Below are positions 36,365 through 48,397 of a stretch of 64,000 bases of DNA, in pieces. Source of the stretch: Viola odorata (taxonomy: Eukaryota > Streptophyta > Magnoliopsida > Malpighiales > Violaceae); contig OY829538.1 in assembly GCA_963691705.1 (NCBI GenBank), positions 14,348,443-14,412,442 of the forward strand, given 5' to 3'. Each line of letters begins with the position of its first letter. The stretch's first letter is position 1. The notes beneath the pieces were generated by a model, which worked only from the letters and a program-made list of their open reading frames with translations, was not told where the DNA came from and did not search any database. A program made the position numbers and the translations under genes.

Positions 36365-36920
36365 AAAATTTAGAAAAATAATATAATTAATTTAAAAAAT
36401 CCAGAAAAATAATATAATTAATTTTAAAATTCAGAAAAATAATATAATTAATTTTAAAATCCATAAAAATAATATATTTAATTCAAAAAAATAATATAAT
36501 TAATTTTAAAAATCAAGAAAAATAATATAATTAATTTTAAAATTCAGAAAAATAATATAATTAATTTTAAAATCCAAAAAATAATATATTTAATTCAAAA
36601 AATTAATATAATTAATTTTAAAATTCAGAAAAATAATATAATTAATTTAAAAATCCAGAAAAATAATATATTCAATTTAAAAAATTCAAAAAAATAATAT
36701 AATTAATTTTAAAATTCAAAAAAACAATATAATTAATTTTAAAATTCAAAAAAATAATATAATTAATTTTAAAATCCAGAAAAATAATATATTTAATTCA
36801 AAAAATTCAAAAAAATAATATAATTAATTTTAAAAATCTAGAAAAATAATATAATTAATTTAAAAATCCAAAAAAATAATGTAATTAATTTAAAAATCCA
36901 GAAAAATAATGTAATTAATT
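36365..36920. repeat. AT-rich tandem array in the left arm of MULE C
   Basis: About 16-17 degenerate units of roughly 33 bp, core 'aaaaataatataattaatt' plus a 'aaaatccag' linker. The mirror array lies at about 38080-38600 in the right arm. Similar but more diverged units occur in the centre of MULE A (2690-3230). Confidence 0.75.
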
Positions 36921-37369
36921 AAAACCTTTTTTCCTTTCTTTTTCTTTTCCAACCTTTTCTTCTTTTATTCTCTTTCTTTTCTTTTTCTTTTCTTCTTAAT
37001 CCCATTCCAACATCTCATCTTTTATCCCTAAAAATTAAAATAACATCTCATCTTCTTCTTCCATACCTTCGGCCACCAACATGCAAAACCAGTCACCACC
37101 GCCGGTTGCTACATCACCGACCAAACCAGATCCGTACAAACCCCAAACAAAAATGAACCCGTACAGACAAACCAAAATAAACCCGTACAATAAATAAACC
37201 AAATCAAACCCGAAATCAAACTCAAAATGCCCGACCTCCTCTCTTTCCAATTCAAGCCAAACCTGTAAATCAAACGCAAGCCCCGCAGCAAAATAACAAG
37301 CATTCACAACAAGTTTTTTTTTAAAGAAATTAACAGATGAGGAAATGATGGTGAGTGGGAGTTAGCAAA

Positions 37370-37941
37370 AGTTAGTCTGTTTCTCCCTTTCAGCTGCGGA
37401 AGCTCTCTCCTTCTCGTAACCACTCAACTCCTCCAAACTCAACCCTCCCATAGCTCCATCCAGCTCACTCCCACCACTACCCTTCACATAGTGGAGGAGG
37501 AGGGGTAGGGGAGTAACAATGGCTATAACTAGGGGCAGTATAGTAATCTGGAATTGGAGGAGGCAAAGTCCTTTCCCTCAATTCTAATCTAACGCGTACC
37601 TTCCCCTAAGGACGACCGGAGGGGCGGATGATGTCGAGGTTGTAGACCGAGTTGGGCGGCGAATCGTCCAAGTCGAGGCGAATCAGAGGGAACTTGACAG
37701 TGCCGACGAGAGGTTTCGGGGTTTCAGACGGTTTGGAGTGGTAGATCTCGATGGTGAGGACTGACTCGGGGATTGGGCGAGTTAAAGGGAGAGTGAAGCG
37801 CTCGTTCCAGACGGGGCTATTGGAGCGGGAGTCATTGGCGTGACTGACGAGTCGCGGGTCCGAGTTGTCGAGATTGAAAGTGGTGTAGGGTTTGAGATCG
37901 CCGTTTCGCCAGTTGACGTTTTTGAGATGTTTGGCGGAGAT
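37370..37941 (-). pseudogene. Captured C2-domain (SRC2/lipid-binding-like) gene fragment
   Basis: The minus strand encodes a plant C2 domain: SAKHLKNVNWRNGDLKPYT near the start, then SPVWNERFTLPLTRP, ESVLTIEIYHSKPSETPKP and LDIIRPSGRP. A TAG at 37608-37606 stops it, yet homology continues in frame with GKVRVRLELRERTLPPP and a Tyr/Pro-rich stretch to about 37480. After a further shift comes a Gly-rich, charged tail (GGLSLEELSGYEKERA). C2 domains of this group bind membranes and calcium in stress responses. The intact gene would start upstream of the captured piece, because the first C2 strand and start codon are replaced by low-complexity TE sequence. Confidence 0.75.
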
Positions 37942-39049
37942 TAAGAAGAAAAAGAAAAAGAAAAGAAAGAGAATAAAAGAAGAAAAGGTTGGAAAAGAAA
38001 AAGAAAGGAAGAAAGAAATTAAGAAGTAAGAAATCAAGAAATGAAAATGCCGCAAAATAAAAGGAAAAATATTTTACATTTTTTTGAATTTTTACAATTT
38101 TTCTGAATTTTTAAAAATAATATAAAATATTTTTCTCAATTTTTTAATTTAATACATTATTTTTAGAATTTTTAGAATTAATTAAATTATTTTTCAGAAA
38201 TTTTAAAATTAATTACATTATTTTTCTAAATTTTAAAATTAATTGCATTATTTTTTTGGATTTTTAAAATTAATTAAATTATTTTTCAGAATTTTTAAAA
38301 TTAATTACATTATTTTTTACACTTTTTAATTAATTACATTATTTTTCTGGATTTTTAAATTAATTACATTATTTTTTTATTTTTAAATTAATTATATTAA
38401 TTTTCTAGATTTTTAAAATTAATTATATTCTTTTTTTGAATTTTTTAAATTAAATATATTATTTTTCTGGATTTTTAAATTAATTATATTATTTTTCTGA
38501 ATTTTAAAATTAATTATATTATTTTTCTGAATTTTTTAAATTAATCATATTATTTTTTAGATTTTTTAAATTAATTATATTATTTTTCTAAATTTTAAAG
38601 AAAAGAAAAGAAAATAAAAGGAAAAAAAAGGGAAAAAACCTGGTAACCTGCTATTGCAGGTCAAAATGGATGGAAGTTAAAGTTGACTAATAGAGGGGCC
38701 TCCTTTTGCAATTGACTTAGAGTTCAGGGGGTAGTATTTGAATTTTTAAAGTTCAGGAGAGGAAGCTGTTTTTTTTTAGTACAGGGGGCCTTCTTGCAAA
38801 AAACCCAAATTATTTTTTGTCTATCAAATATTTCATCACGTCATTGTTTTTTGTCGAAACAAACACAGGATTTTAAATTTGTGTCATTTTATTTTATTTG
38901 GTCTCAAATTTTATTTTCTATTTTTATCGGTCTCAAACGTTTTATTAGTTAATTAAATATAATCCTAAGTGTTAAAAAAAGTTAATGGATACAAACACCG
39001 TTAAATTTAATTATTTTAATATTTTTTCGATTTTTTTTCCATTCTACTA

Positions 39050-39308
39050 CTCCCTCCGGTGCAAAATAAATGACTCTTTAGAATAGTAAAAATCTATTTT
39101 ACAATGATTTTTGATCTTATTTTATTCCATATTGTTTCATTTTTACTCCTAATTTCCACTCAAATTAAAACACCATCATCGAATTGGGTTGATGCATAAA
39201 AAAAATTGTCATTTGCACAAAATATTGGTTTCGAAAAAGATAAAATGACAAGTATTATGAACAGTAAAAATCTGTAGGAAAACGTTGTTTATTTTACACC
39301 GGAGGGAG
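39050..39308. mobile_element. Stowaway-type MITE (259 bp)
   Basis: The ends CTCCCTCCGGTGCAAAATAA and TTATTTTACACCGGAGGGAG are inverted repeats flanked by TA (39048-39049, 39309-39310). CTCCCTCCG is the Stowaway consensus. Confidence 0.92.
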
Positions 39309-39310
39309 TA

Positions 39311-40500
39311 TTAGTTTGGTCTATGTATTGGATTAAATCCCAAAACTCAAGATAATTGCGTCATTTTTACACTATTCCAAATACATATAGACCTAATTCT
39401 GCACTAGATTTCAAAATGATGGGAGAAGATTAATAAAATTTTGTAAAAATAATTTTATATAAAAATTATAAATAATTGTGCTTAATGATTGAAATTAGTT
39501 TGTATGCACATTAAAAGAAAATCAAATTTTCAAAATAGAAAACCATTAAGCGGGACGGGAGTATCAATATATTTCAACTATTTTATTATTTATTATATTT
39601 TTGCTTTTATTTCATCATTTTAAGTATTTTTTTCTCTTTTTATTAGACATCATTAAGTAATTTTGTCAACACTTTCACTTATTACATACTAGGATCTAGG
39701 ATTGTGAAATATTTTGTCTTGCCACCTCAGTCTTGCATCCAACGACTGAGGGAAGGGATGATTGGATATGCGGGAAGCCATGTCAGATTATAAATTTTTT
39801 CTTTAAAAAAATAGGTAAATTTGAATTAGGGACTTAATTGAACCAATTGGAATGAAAATAATAACGAATAATTTTTTTGTTAATACATAATATTATTTGA
39901 AAATGTTTTGCAACCGCGGGGGCAAAATACTTATTTAGCCTTTGTTTTTATAAAAAAAGTGGATACTCTAGCAACTCTAGTTGAAAGATGAAAAAAAATT
40001 GATTCCATAAATTTATCAAACTAAACATTCAAGACAATTTTATGCCTTAATCTCTCATAATTAGGTTCCTAAATTTTAGTATGTGATTAAAATTTATCAA
40101 ATTTAGAATTTTCATTTGAAATTTTATCAGTGCATTAAAAAATAATTTTTTATATTAATTTTAAAAAAAAAATCAGAAAATATTTAAAACTTTAGAGATT
40201 GATTTTTTTAGGTAATATTTTTTAATAATTACAAAATATAGAGAGAAGTGCAAAAATTACTTGGAACGAATCGAAGTATTTTTAGATAATATAATGTTTT
40301 GAATAGTTGGAGCTAAAAATATTTATTCATTAAAAAAAACGTGTAGATAGAGACAAAATATATGTCAAGTAAATTTCCTAAAAGGCGCGTCTTCTTCAAT
40401 TCGATTCCCCTTCTTTCCCTCTCTAGGGTTTTAAATACTAGGGTTTTTCAATTTCAACAGCCAATGTCACCGCAAGAACAGTTATCTTCAACAATCAGAC
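39311..40500. other. Intergenic AT-rich interval upstream of NUP58
   Basis: Mostly unique AT-rich sequence with no gene recognised. The last 100 bp form the probable NUP58 promoter/5' UTR, listed separately. Confidence 0.5.
40418..40455 (+). promoter_or_regulatory. Telo-box-like elements in the NUP58 5' region
   Basis: Two TAGGGTTTT motifs (inverted AAACCCTA, at 40424-40432 and 40439-40447) lie about 90 bp upstream of the ATG. Such boxes are common near transcription starts of plant housekeeping genes. Confidence 0.5.
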
Positions 40501-40527
40501 CTTGATATCTGAGATCAGAAAACCCTC

Positions 40528-43500
40528 ATGGCATTGTTTTCCACTCCACAGCAGCAACAATCTCTGTCGCAGTTTCAGCAACCTCAGCCATCGGCATTTC
40601 AGCAACAAAGCAGCCCACTTTTTTCACAACCACCACCACAACAACAACAGCCGCTGTTTGCACAACAATCTTTCCAGCAACCGCAACAACAACAACAATT
40701 CCAGCAGCAGCAGCAGCAACAACAACAAGGGCAATTGTATCTCTTCACTAATGAAAAGGCTCCTGCAAATTACAGTACTAAATGGGCAGATCTCCATCCA
40801 GATTCCCAGAAAGTTCTGCTTCAAATTGAGTAAGTTCCTGCTGTTCTTTGGGCTATCGCCAACTGCTATATGGGTTTTATGCCTTGGGCTTAATGGTTGT
40901 TTTCTTGCGGGGAAAAATTAAGGAAAAGAAAAAGAAAACAAGATTTTATGTAATCCACTATTTGCTAAGCTTTGCTGGGTAGGAACAAGTTCTGTAGCAT
41001 TTTATTAGTCTTGCTTGGTGATGTTTTATAGGGCTAGTGAAATACTTTAAGTTTGCGACTTCATATTGTTTCTGACATAAAACATAAGAAAGATGGAGTT
41101 TTTAGGCTGCTGGCTTGTCTTATATTGCATTCCTTTGCTAAATTGAGCAATTTATTGGTTTGGGTTTTGTTCAGCTGGTGACTTTTTTCTCTGAAAGTAA
41201 CTAGGATGTTGGCCGTTTCCTCAATTCAGTTTGTTTTGCAGCTACCCTGTGTTTCTTTTTTTGAGATATTGATGTGACTTTGGTATGTAGGGAGCGGATA
41301 TTGGAGTACAGGGATGAGAGCCAAAGGCTAGATCAGTGTAATCGTCTGTATGATTCTTCAGTCTCCAATGAAGGGTTTGAACTTGATGCCAGCCACATCG
41401 TTCAGGTTTTTGCCTCTTCCGCACCAGCTTATCTGCTTTATGCATTACTGGAACTTAATGCATGGTTCTGACTTTCACTATTCCTTTCCTGCCTTTTTCT
41501 TAGTTGAAAGTTATATTGGTTAGGCTCATGGGTTTCTGGTGGTCCTACATGGATCTCAAATTGCCCTAGAATAGCATTATTTGATATTGCAATCGGAAAG
41601 AAGCAATTACAGAACTTTTATCAATTTTTTTAGATTGTGCCATAACATCTATTGAACTTTTTCAGAAAGACAACTGGATGTGGATTTAAATTGCTGTTTT
41701 TGATTTTCAAACGAAATCCATCACCTCTAAATTTGTCTTGTGTGGAAATGCTGTTCGCTACACTGAACAAGTCACTTTATGGCCTATCACCAAATTGAGA
41801 TTGAATTATTTGTGTTGTAGTTTCCACAATCAAAGAAACCTTCATTTGTGGTCATGAGGTTAATGTAGTAGAGTATATCTTATACCTTGTTTCATATTGA
41901 AAGAAACCTGCCCTAGGCATTATGTTTTATGTATCAGTTACTTGATCATGTAATCATGTTAGTGCATGAAGATTAAGATTTATGATCCACTTTGCAGGAA
42001 CTTGGTGGAATCAGTACATCCATGGAAAGGCAGAAAGCTCTGCTGCAACGACTCATGGCTAATGCCAAGGACATGTTACGTAACACAGAGATGGCTGTTC
42101 GTTCTTTTATGATGTTACATCCCAGGTTCCTTCACCCCAATGCAGGAGGGATTTCAAATGTTACAGCACCATCTCAGCCTGCTACAGGGACATCAGGTTC
42201 CACCAGTCAACCAACATCCACTGCTATAGTACCTGTATTCGATTTTTACAGTGGGCTACCAAAGAAGCCTTCTCCCTTTCTACAGCAAACAGTTGCCAGA
42301 TTTGAGAAGTATTTGGCAGAATGCCGACAATGGATTGAAGAGTTAGAACAAATGCTCCTCTTAGATTCTGATAGGAGCTCTTCCCACCCTGGATCCTCAT
42401 TATTGCAGTCCCTCCCAAAAGTCATGTCAAATGTACATGATTTTTTTGTTCATGTTGCTGCTAAGGTAAACAACAATGAATTCCGAGTTTAGCTGTGAAC
42501 CTAATATCATTATGTTATATGGCCTTACTATGTGGAGTATTCAACATTGGGTAGTTTTCACTTTTACTATCATGCAAAATGGTTTGAGTTTGCTGTTTCA
42601 GTCATCCCTATCGGCTTATTGATGGATGCATTGTTTGTTCCTCTAGGTGGAGAGCATTCACCAATATATTGAATCTATGAAAACTGCATATCTTGCTGAC
42701 CAGCGCCGTCGAGGAGATGGCAATGATCCATTCCTTGAGGCTGATAGGAGGGAAACGGCAAAACAAGAAGCTGCTGCTAAGCGGGTGCATCCAACTTTGC
42801 ATTTGCCTGCAAATTCACAGCCTTCAACACAGATTGCTGGACTTTCTTCAAGCTCAGCCACTCCTGGGGTGTCAACTGCTCCACAGACATCTGCAGCACC
42901 ATTACCATCCTCATCGGGAAGTGGGCTATCCCTTTTTTCTACTCCTTCTGCACCATCCTCCTCCCTGCAATCTTCCTTATTTGCAACACCAACAACCTCT
43001 GCTCCAGGATCGTCCTTGTTTGGGAAATCCGCTGCTTCCCCATCAGCTGGATTGTTTGGGCAACCCACTGCTCCGGGACCTGGTTTGGCTTCAACTCCCC
43101 CCTTGTATGGTTCTACACCTTTTGCCTCCGCAACTTCAGGGGGTTCCCTATTTTCAACACCAACGCCATTTAATACAGGTATATTATCTTGTTCTATGCA
43201 TTTCACTTGCTTGTTATTGGTTATCATATATTTTCAGAGAACAATGACATTGTTAGTTTCTCTAACATGTTCGATTTGTATTCATATTGCTCGTGAAAAT
43301 TGCAATCCCCTGCTCTGGTCATTGACTTTTTCCCTTTAAGATTCTATTTCATCATAGTTATTGCACCAAAGTATGATGAAAACAGCATTTGGAGTATGAG
43401 CGTTTTGACAAGTTTGCCTTGATTGTCTTTTGGTGCCCTAATAATTGTCTGTTCTTTTCTCAGGTGCTGCAATAGGATCTGGCTCTAGCTTTGGGAATGC

Positions 43501-43766
43501 AGCTGTAAGTAATTTTCCCTGTTGCTTTCCTATTTAATTTTAGTAGTTCCTATTTAACTCTGTAGTTTCACATCCTGTTCTATTTTTTTCTTCCTATCCT
43601 TTAGAACTTGGTGACCTAGAGGGGAATCTGTGTTCCTGCAGCTGCCTGCTTCTAACTTTAATGTTCTTTTATGAATTCTTTCAAGCTGCCTGATTATTCT
43701 TCCCCATGTTCTGCTGTGCATTTACAGAAATCATCGAGGCCAAAGTCTCGCACTGCCCGCCGCTAA
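40528..43766 (+). CDS. NUP58: Nuclear pore complex protein NUP58
   Basis: Six exons: 40528-40829, 41291-41405, 41998-42465, 42647-43178, 43464-43504 and 43728-43766, giving 498 residues with all phases consistent. The N-terminus is a long Gln-rich FG-type segment (FSTPQQQQ, LFSQPPPQ, LFAQQSFQQ). The structured centre (about 90-340) has the coiled-coil signature of NUP58/NUP45 (STKWADLHPDSQKVLLQIEE, QRLDQCNRLYD, ELEQMLLLD). The C-terminus is rich in SLFSTP/LFG/LFATP repeats and ends RPKSRTARR. The family sits in the NUP62 central-channel subcomplex, where FG repeats form the transport barrier. No disabling change is seen; the poly-Gln tract may vary in length. Confidence 0.92.
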
Positions 43767-44567
43767 ACTATGGTTTCTGATGATGGAATTGGGGCTTCTT
43801 CGTACGTGGCCATGTGAGATAATCTAAGATATCCTGAACCTGTTTCTTTGGACTGGATGTTGCTTCGCTCTACATTCGCGGATCTCCTAAGATACTCTTG
43901 CTTACTTTGAGAAAATAGTTTCACTGTCTGTTACAACGGAGAAGCATCCTGTATCGGCTTAATTTCTTAATGTTTTTCTTTTATGTTTCTGGACTACAAC
44001 ACTATGATGCTGTATTGTATTAATAATTTTCTGTAACACTGTAACATTTTAGGAAGAGAGTGATCTTGGATTGAATATACACAAATTACGGAGGGAAGTT
44101 TTAAAAATTGTGATTAATGATTATCTTAATGTCTGAAAAATTCTAAAATAATATTTAAAATATGGAAGAGAGTATATTATAATAGCAATCATAGCCCACT
44201 CTGTGGTCATCATTCTATTTAATATGTATAATATATGTGGGTTATACGAGGCGTGTTAAATTATGTTTAAAATAAAATAGCACAATTATAATTTTTCAAT
44301 TCTATATTAATATAGAAATTATGGTTTTACTATAAAGGTAGGGTCAATTTATTCATTTTAAGCACAAAATTTGTTTATTATTTTTAGTGGATTGTATTAA
44401 AATCATTAGAAAGTAATTATATAAAATTTTGTTGGACAAGATTTAAAAACACGTAAAAAAAATATGAAATTTCATAAATGCAGATATTAGATTGAAACAA
44501 GGAACTAAATTATTAGATTGTAAATATTTTTAAAATATAGGAACTAAATTAATCATGCAAGGATTTG
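43767..44567. other. 3' flank of NUP58 and AT-rich spacer
   Basis: The first 300 bp are probable 3' UTR. The remainder is AT-rich with no recognisable feature until the solo LTR. Confidence 0.5.
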
Positions 44568-44572
44568 ATAAG

Positions 44573-46686
44573 TGATGGTTGCCGAATCTACTCAAATATA
44601 AAATAATACAATTCATCATACAGTAATTCATTAAGGTAGCGTTTGGTTGGCGGAATCAGGAAAGTAACTCGGGAATTTGAGATTCCGAACTTTACTGTGT
44701 TTGGTTGCGACAAGGAATCACTCTCTCCTGGAATCCAACTTTCCTTGACTGCCTTGACTTTCCCAAAAATGGGGGAAAGTGATTCCTTGGCTAGGGGGTG
44801 GGGAGAGTGATTCCTCCTCCAGGGAAAATAATTTTTTTTTGTTAAATGACATATTTATTCAAAACTAATTATAAAAAATTAACCTAATAAAGCATCTTAT
44901 TCCTTCTCTATTTTATGTAATTTTTTTTGTTAAATACATAAAAATTATATTAATTACATAAAAATTATATTAATTACATAAAAATTATAATAATTACATA
45001 AAAATTATAATAATCACATAACAAATACATAGTAATGATGTAAATAATAATATGTAGAAGAAAATACGGTTAGAAACAGGAATAAATCATCCAAGAAATC
45101 TCTATCCTAGATTTGTCTATTGTTGCAATTATGTTTTTTTTGCATTGCTAGAACAATATGTGTCATACTTTGCTATAATTTTCAAAAACTCTAATACGAA
45201 GGTTATATCATTTGTCATGCTCTTTAACCTGTAAAAAACCATAGTCATAAAACAAATTCATTTGATATTTTAATTGTTGAAAGATAGATAATTAAATAGA
45301 GAGAAAGTCTAATGTGTTTAGAGGAAACTGTGTAACACAATATATATAGAAAAGAATAATTAGGCACCTAACAAGAGAACAAAAAATACCTAACAAAAGG
45401 ACAAAACAGTCTTTCTTTTTTTACTTTCCCGGAGGATTCCCAAGTACAAAACAAACACAATAATGTTACTTTCCCATCTTAAATCTCAACCAAACACAAA
45501 AAATTGACATTCCCCTCAATCACTCTCCCAGGTATCACTCTCCCGGGAGAGTGATTCCAAGGGGGAAAGTAGCATTCCGTGAACCAAACGCTACCTAAAA
45601 TTGTAGCAAATGGCAAAAAGATCGATCCCACAGGAATTTTAGAACAATTATAATTTCTGAATATGACAAAAAAAATGACAGTGGTAAAAACTAATGAATG
45701 AGAGTGGTTTGTTTGAAATTAATTATTAAATAAAAGAAAACAATAACAGTAAATGAAAGAATATGATTTAAAAACCTAGTGGATTAAGGATTCTTAATAA
45801 AGAATCAATCTAAACCATGATTCCTACAAGTAAATGAAAGAAGATGATTTAAAACTCAGTGGATTAAGGATTCTTACTAAAGACTCAATGTAAACCATGA
45901 TTCATACAAGTTGATCATTTAAACCATGATTCATACAAGTTGATCATTGATGCAAAATTATTCAAAACTAATTTCATAAAAAGGCTATAGAAGGCAGGTA
46001 CACTTACACTTCTTACTCTCATCCTACTCAAAATTTCTAAGGCGGTACTCCTAATAGGATCCCTAACCTACTCAATAACCCTAAGGCGGTACTCCTAATA
46101 AGATTTAATCGAACAGTTGAGTTGATTTAACACAGGGAGAGACCTTTCCTAATCTAGAAGAGAATTCTCTCTACTTATATAAATCAAATTTTATTCTTTT
46201 TCTAATTGGTCCGCAAACCAATTAATTGCCTGCAGATTCCTATCAACGATAGTTTGATCTCACAACAGTTAAATTATGGTCTTATAGTCTTTACCAAGAA
46301 TAAAGAATTTAGTTAAAATGCATCATAATTAAATCAATGAAAGAAATATACATAAATTAATTTCGAGAAGAATAAAAATAAAGTATTCCAATCCTACTGG
46401 GAGTAGGCAACGCCAAACGCGTCTTGAACAAGTGACTCAGACCCATCACTTTTCAAGCCCATCTTTGGCAAAGGGAAGCGCGGAACATGATTTTAATATT
46501 CAGCCCGGGCCCAGCTGACTTGGCTTGAGCCCGTTTGCTGCGCAGGATTCCTTCTCTCCACCAATTATGCTTTACATTGGGTTTCTCTGCTCCTTTTCAA
46601 TAAAAGGAGTTAAAAATACTCACAGAATCATCCTCCAAAATGGTAAAAAGGGATGATGAATAATTAAATATTTTGGCACTAAATCA
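44573..46686. repeat. Solo LTR of an Athila-like element, split by a nested element
   Basis: It starts TGATGGTTGCCGA and ends CACTAAATCA, with the perfect TSD ataag (44568-44572, 46687-46691). Opening blocks match the Athila LTR at 23080 (TGATGG.TGCCGA, then 'aaaaagatcgatccc' against 'aaaaggatcgttcct'), and a 'ggatgatga' block precedes the end. Removing the insert at 44635-45595 leaves about 1,150 bp. One LTR with a TSD and no interior implies past LTR-LTR recombination. Confidence 0.85.
44635..45595. mobile_element. PIF/Harbinger-type non-autonomous element (961 bp)
   Basis: The ends GGTAGCGTTTGGTT and AACCAAACGCTACC are inverted repeats, with the 3-bp TSD taa (44632-44634, 45596-45598). 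Inner inverted blocks include 'ggaatcactctccc' and 'gggagagtgattcc'. No transposase is visible. It sits inside the solo LTR, so it inserted later. Confidence 0.82.
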
Positions 46687-46691
46687 ATAAG

Positions 46692-47292
46692 AAATCTTAT
46701 ACGAATATAGTTATTAAATTAATCAATACAAACACAGAAATAAATATGAGATTCTATAAATGCTGGAGTTTGATTGAATTTTTTTGCGAATATGGAAACT
46801 AAATTAATTAGATTGGAAATCTTTTACGAATATGGAAACTAAATTAATTATTTGGAGATTTAATAGGAAATTTTTTACAAACATGGTGACTAAATTAATA
46901 AGCATAATTTTTCTTTTTAAATGAAAACAAACCTTTCGATGAAAAACAAAAACATAACATGAGGTTGTAGTCAATGGTTAGTACATGTCGTATTTATAAC
47001 GTAAGGTATGAATTTGATCTCTAATATTTTAATGACAATTAATAATATAACTAATTTAATTAAAAAAAAACAGAAACTAAGTCAACGAGCTGAAAATAAT
47101 AAATAATAATAAAAAATAATATTAATGATACGAACAATCAATGGCACATGTAATTGTATTAAATAAAATTTGTAGGTCACTCTCGTAATAAATTAAAGGA
47201 ATATAAACAACAATAAGTTGAATTAAAAAGGTGGAGCCATTGAGGAGGTATTGTCAAATTGAGTGTTTTCCAAGTCATTCTTTGCGAGAAAA
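46692..47292. other. AT-rich spacer upstream of the dehydrogenase pseudogene
   Basis: No gene is recognised. The final part would be the promoter of the gene at 47293. Confidence 0.4.
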
Positions 47293-48175
47293 ATGAATGC
47301 CGCTCCTTGCTCGGCGTCCCAACAAAGGTAAAATTTAAACTGGTGTTGCTCTTGGTCCATTTTATTTTTTTGAGTTGTTTTAATTAACTTGTGTTGGGTG
47401 TTCTTCCATTTTGAAGGTTGGCAGGTAAGGTGGTGATTATAACAGGAGGAGCCAGTGGCAGTGGAGCAGTGGAGCAATTACTGCTCAACTTTTCCACAAG
47501 AATGGTGCGAAGGTCATCATCGCCGATGTCCAAGACGATCTAGGCCAAGCCCTTGCAAAGAAGCTCGGGGAAGATGCTTCGTACGTTCGCTGCGATGTCT
47601 CAGAAGAAGAGGAGATGAGCCGCCTTGTTGATTCAACGGTCTCCAAATACGGGAAACTTGACATCATGTACAACAATGGAGGCATCATCAAGGGTCCTTC
47701 CAGCATTTTGGATGCTACAAGGTCAGATCTAGAGCGTTTGATTGATGTGAATCTGGTGGGTGCTTTCCTGGGAGCCAAACACGCCGCTAGGGTGATGATC
47801 CCTCGGGGTCAAGGTTGCATTCTGTTCACTCCCAGTGGTTGTCCGGTGAGTGAAGGGATTTCTGCACATTCTTATGGAGTGAGCAAGTGTGGCATTTTGG
47901 GTCTTGCTAAGAACTTGGCGGCAGAGTTGGGGCAGTTTGGGATTAGAGTGAATTGCATTTCGCCGATTGGGGTGGTGGCGGCGGTTGATGCAGATGAGCA
48001 GAAACAATCAGATGATCCGATTTGTGATGGGAAGGGTAAGGTTCTGAAGGCAGAGGATGTGGCAGGGGCTGCTCTGTTCGTGGCTAGTGATGAAGCAAAT
48101 TATGTGAGTGGGCTTAATCTTGTTGTGGATGCTGCTTTCACCGCCATTAATGCTCAAGCAATGCAACAACTTTGA
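47293..48175 (+). pseudogene. Short-chain dehydrogenase/reductase, frameshifted by an 8-bp tandem duplication
   Basis: Exon 1 (47293-47327) encodes MNAAPCSASQQR. An 89-bp GT-AG intron is followed by exon 2 from 47417, LAGKVVIITGGASGSGA, the NAD(P)-binding Rossmann start. An exact tandem copy of GTGGAGCA (47461-47468 and 47469-47476) then shifts the frame by +8. Beyond it the other frame gives continuous SDR sequence: AKVIIADVQDDLG, YNNGG (usually NNAG), and the catalytic SYGVSK (Tyr-x3-Lys), ending at 48175. The substrate-loop region is shorter than in ABA2/secoisolariciresinol-dehydrogenase-type relatives. An internal start at the 47615 region would lack the cofactor site. I call it a probable pseudogene; a true open allele may exist elsewhere. 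Confidence 0.85.
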
Positions 48176-48397
48176 TGGTTGATTTAAGGTCGTCGTCATC
48201 ATCTTCATTTCATGGTTCTTCCTTTTCTTTTGTTTTCTATTTCTTCTTCTGCCTGTAATGAATAAGGACATCTAGTGGTTGAATCTTTTGAGCTTTTATT
48301 ATGCATCAACAGGGAAATGCATTTATATCAACTTGACTTTCACATACCTAATATGTTGTCGTAGTAGTCTCAGAATTTGCGCAAGTTCATCGCAGAG

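Larger units (their letters stand above)
36147..38806. mobile_element. Pack-MULE C carrying a C2-domain gene fragment
   Basis: This 2,660-bp element starts GGGTTTTTT and ends AAAAAACCC, with the perfect 9-bp TSD aaattattt (36138-36146 and 38807-38815). The arms are about 780 bp each. Each arm has a terminal 'cagcttcctcccct'-type unique module of about 200 bp, then an array of degenerate AT-rich units of about 33 bp ('aatccagaaaaataatataa'). Between the arms, about 1 kb (36950-38040) is non-TE sequence with a recognisable host gene fragment. MULEs that capture gene pieces are called Pack-MULEs. No transposase is present. Confidence 0.9.

Noticed and set aside
36365..36920. Regular AT-rich repeat considered as a satellite or CRISPR-like array
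   Set aside because: Units are degenerate, contiguous without spacers, mirrored in the other arm and bounded by a MULE TSD; the DNA is a plant nuclear genome.
37035..37307. 90-codon minus-strand frame rich in Gly/Leu/Phe
   Set aside because: No recognisable domain; it lies in the MULE C payload next to the C2 fragment and may be further captured sequence, but coding is unsupported.
42658..43227. 189-codon minus-strand frame
   Set aside because: Complement of NUP58 exon 4.
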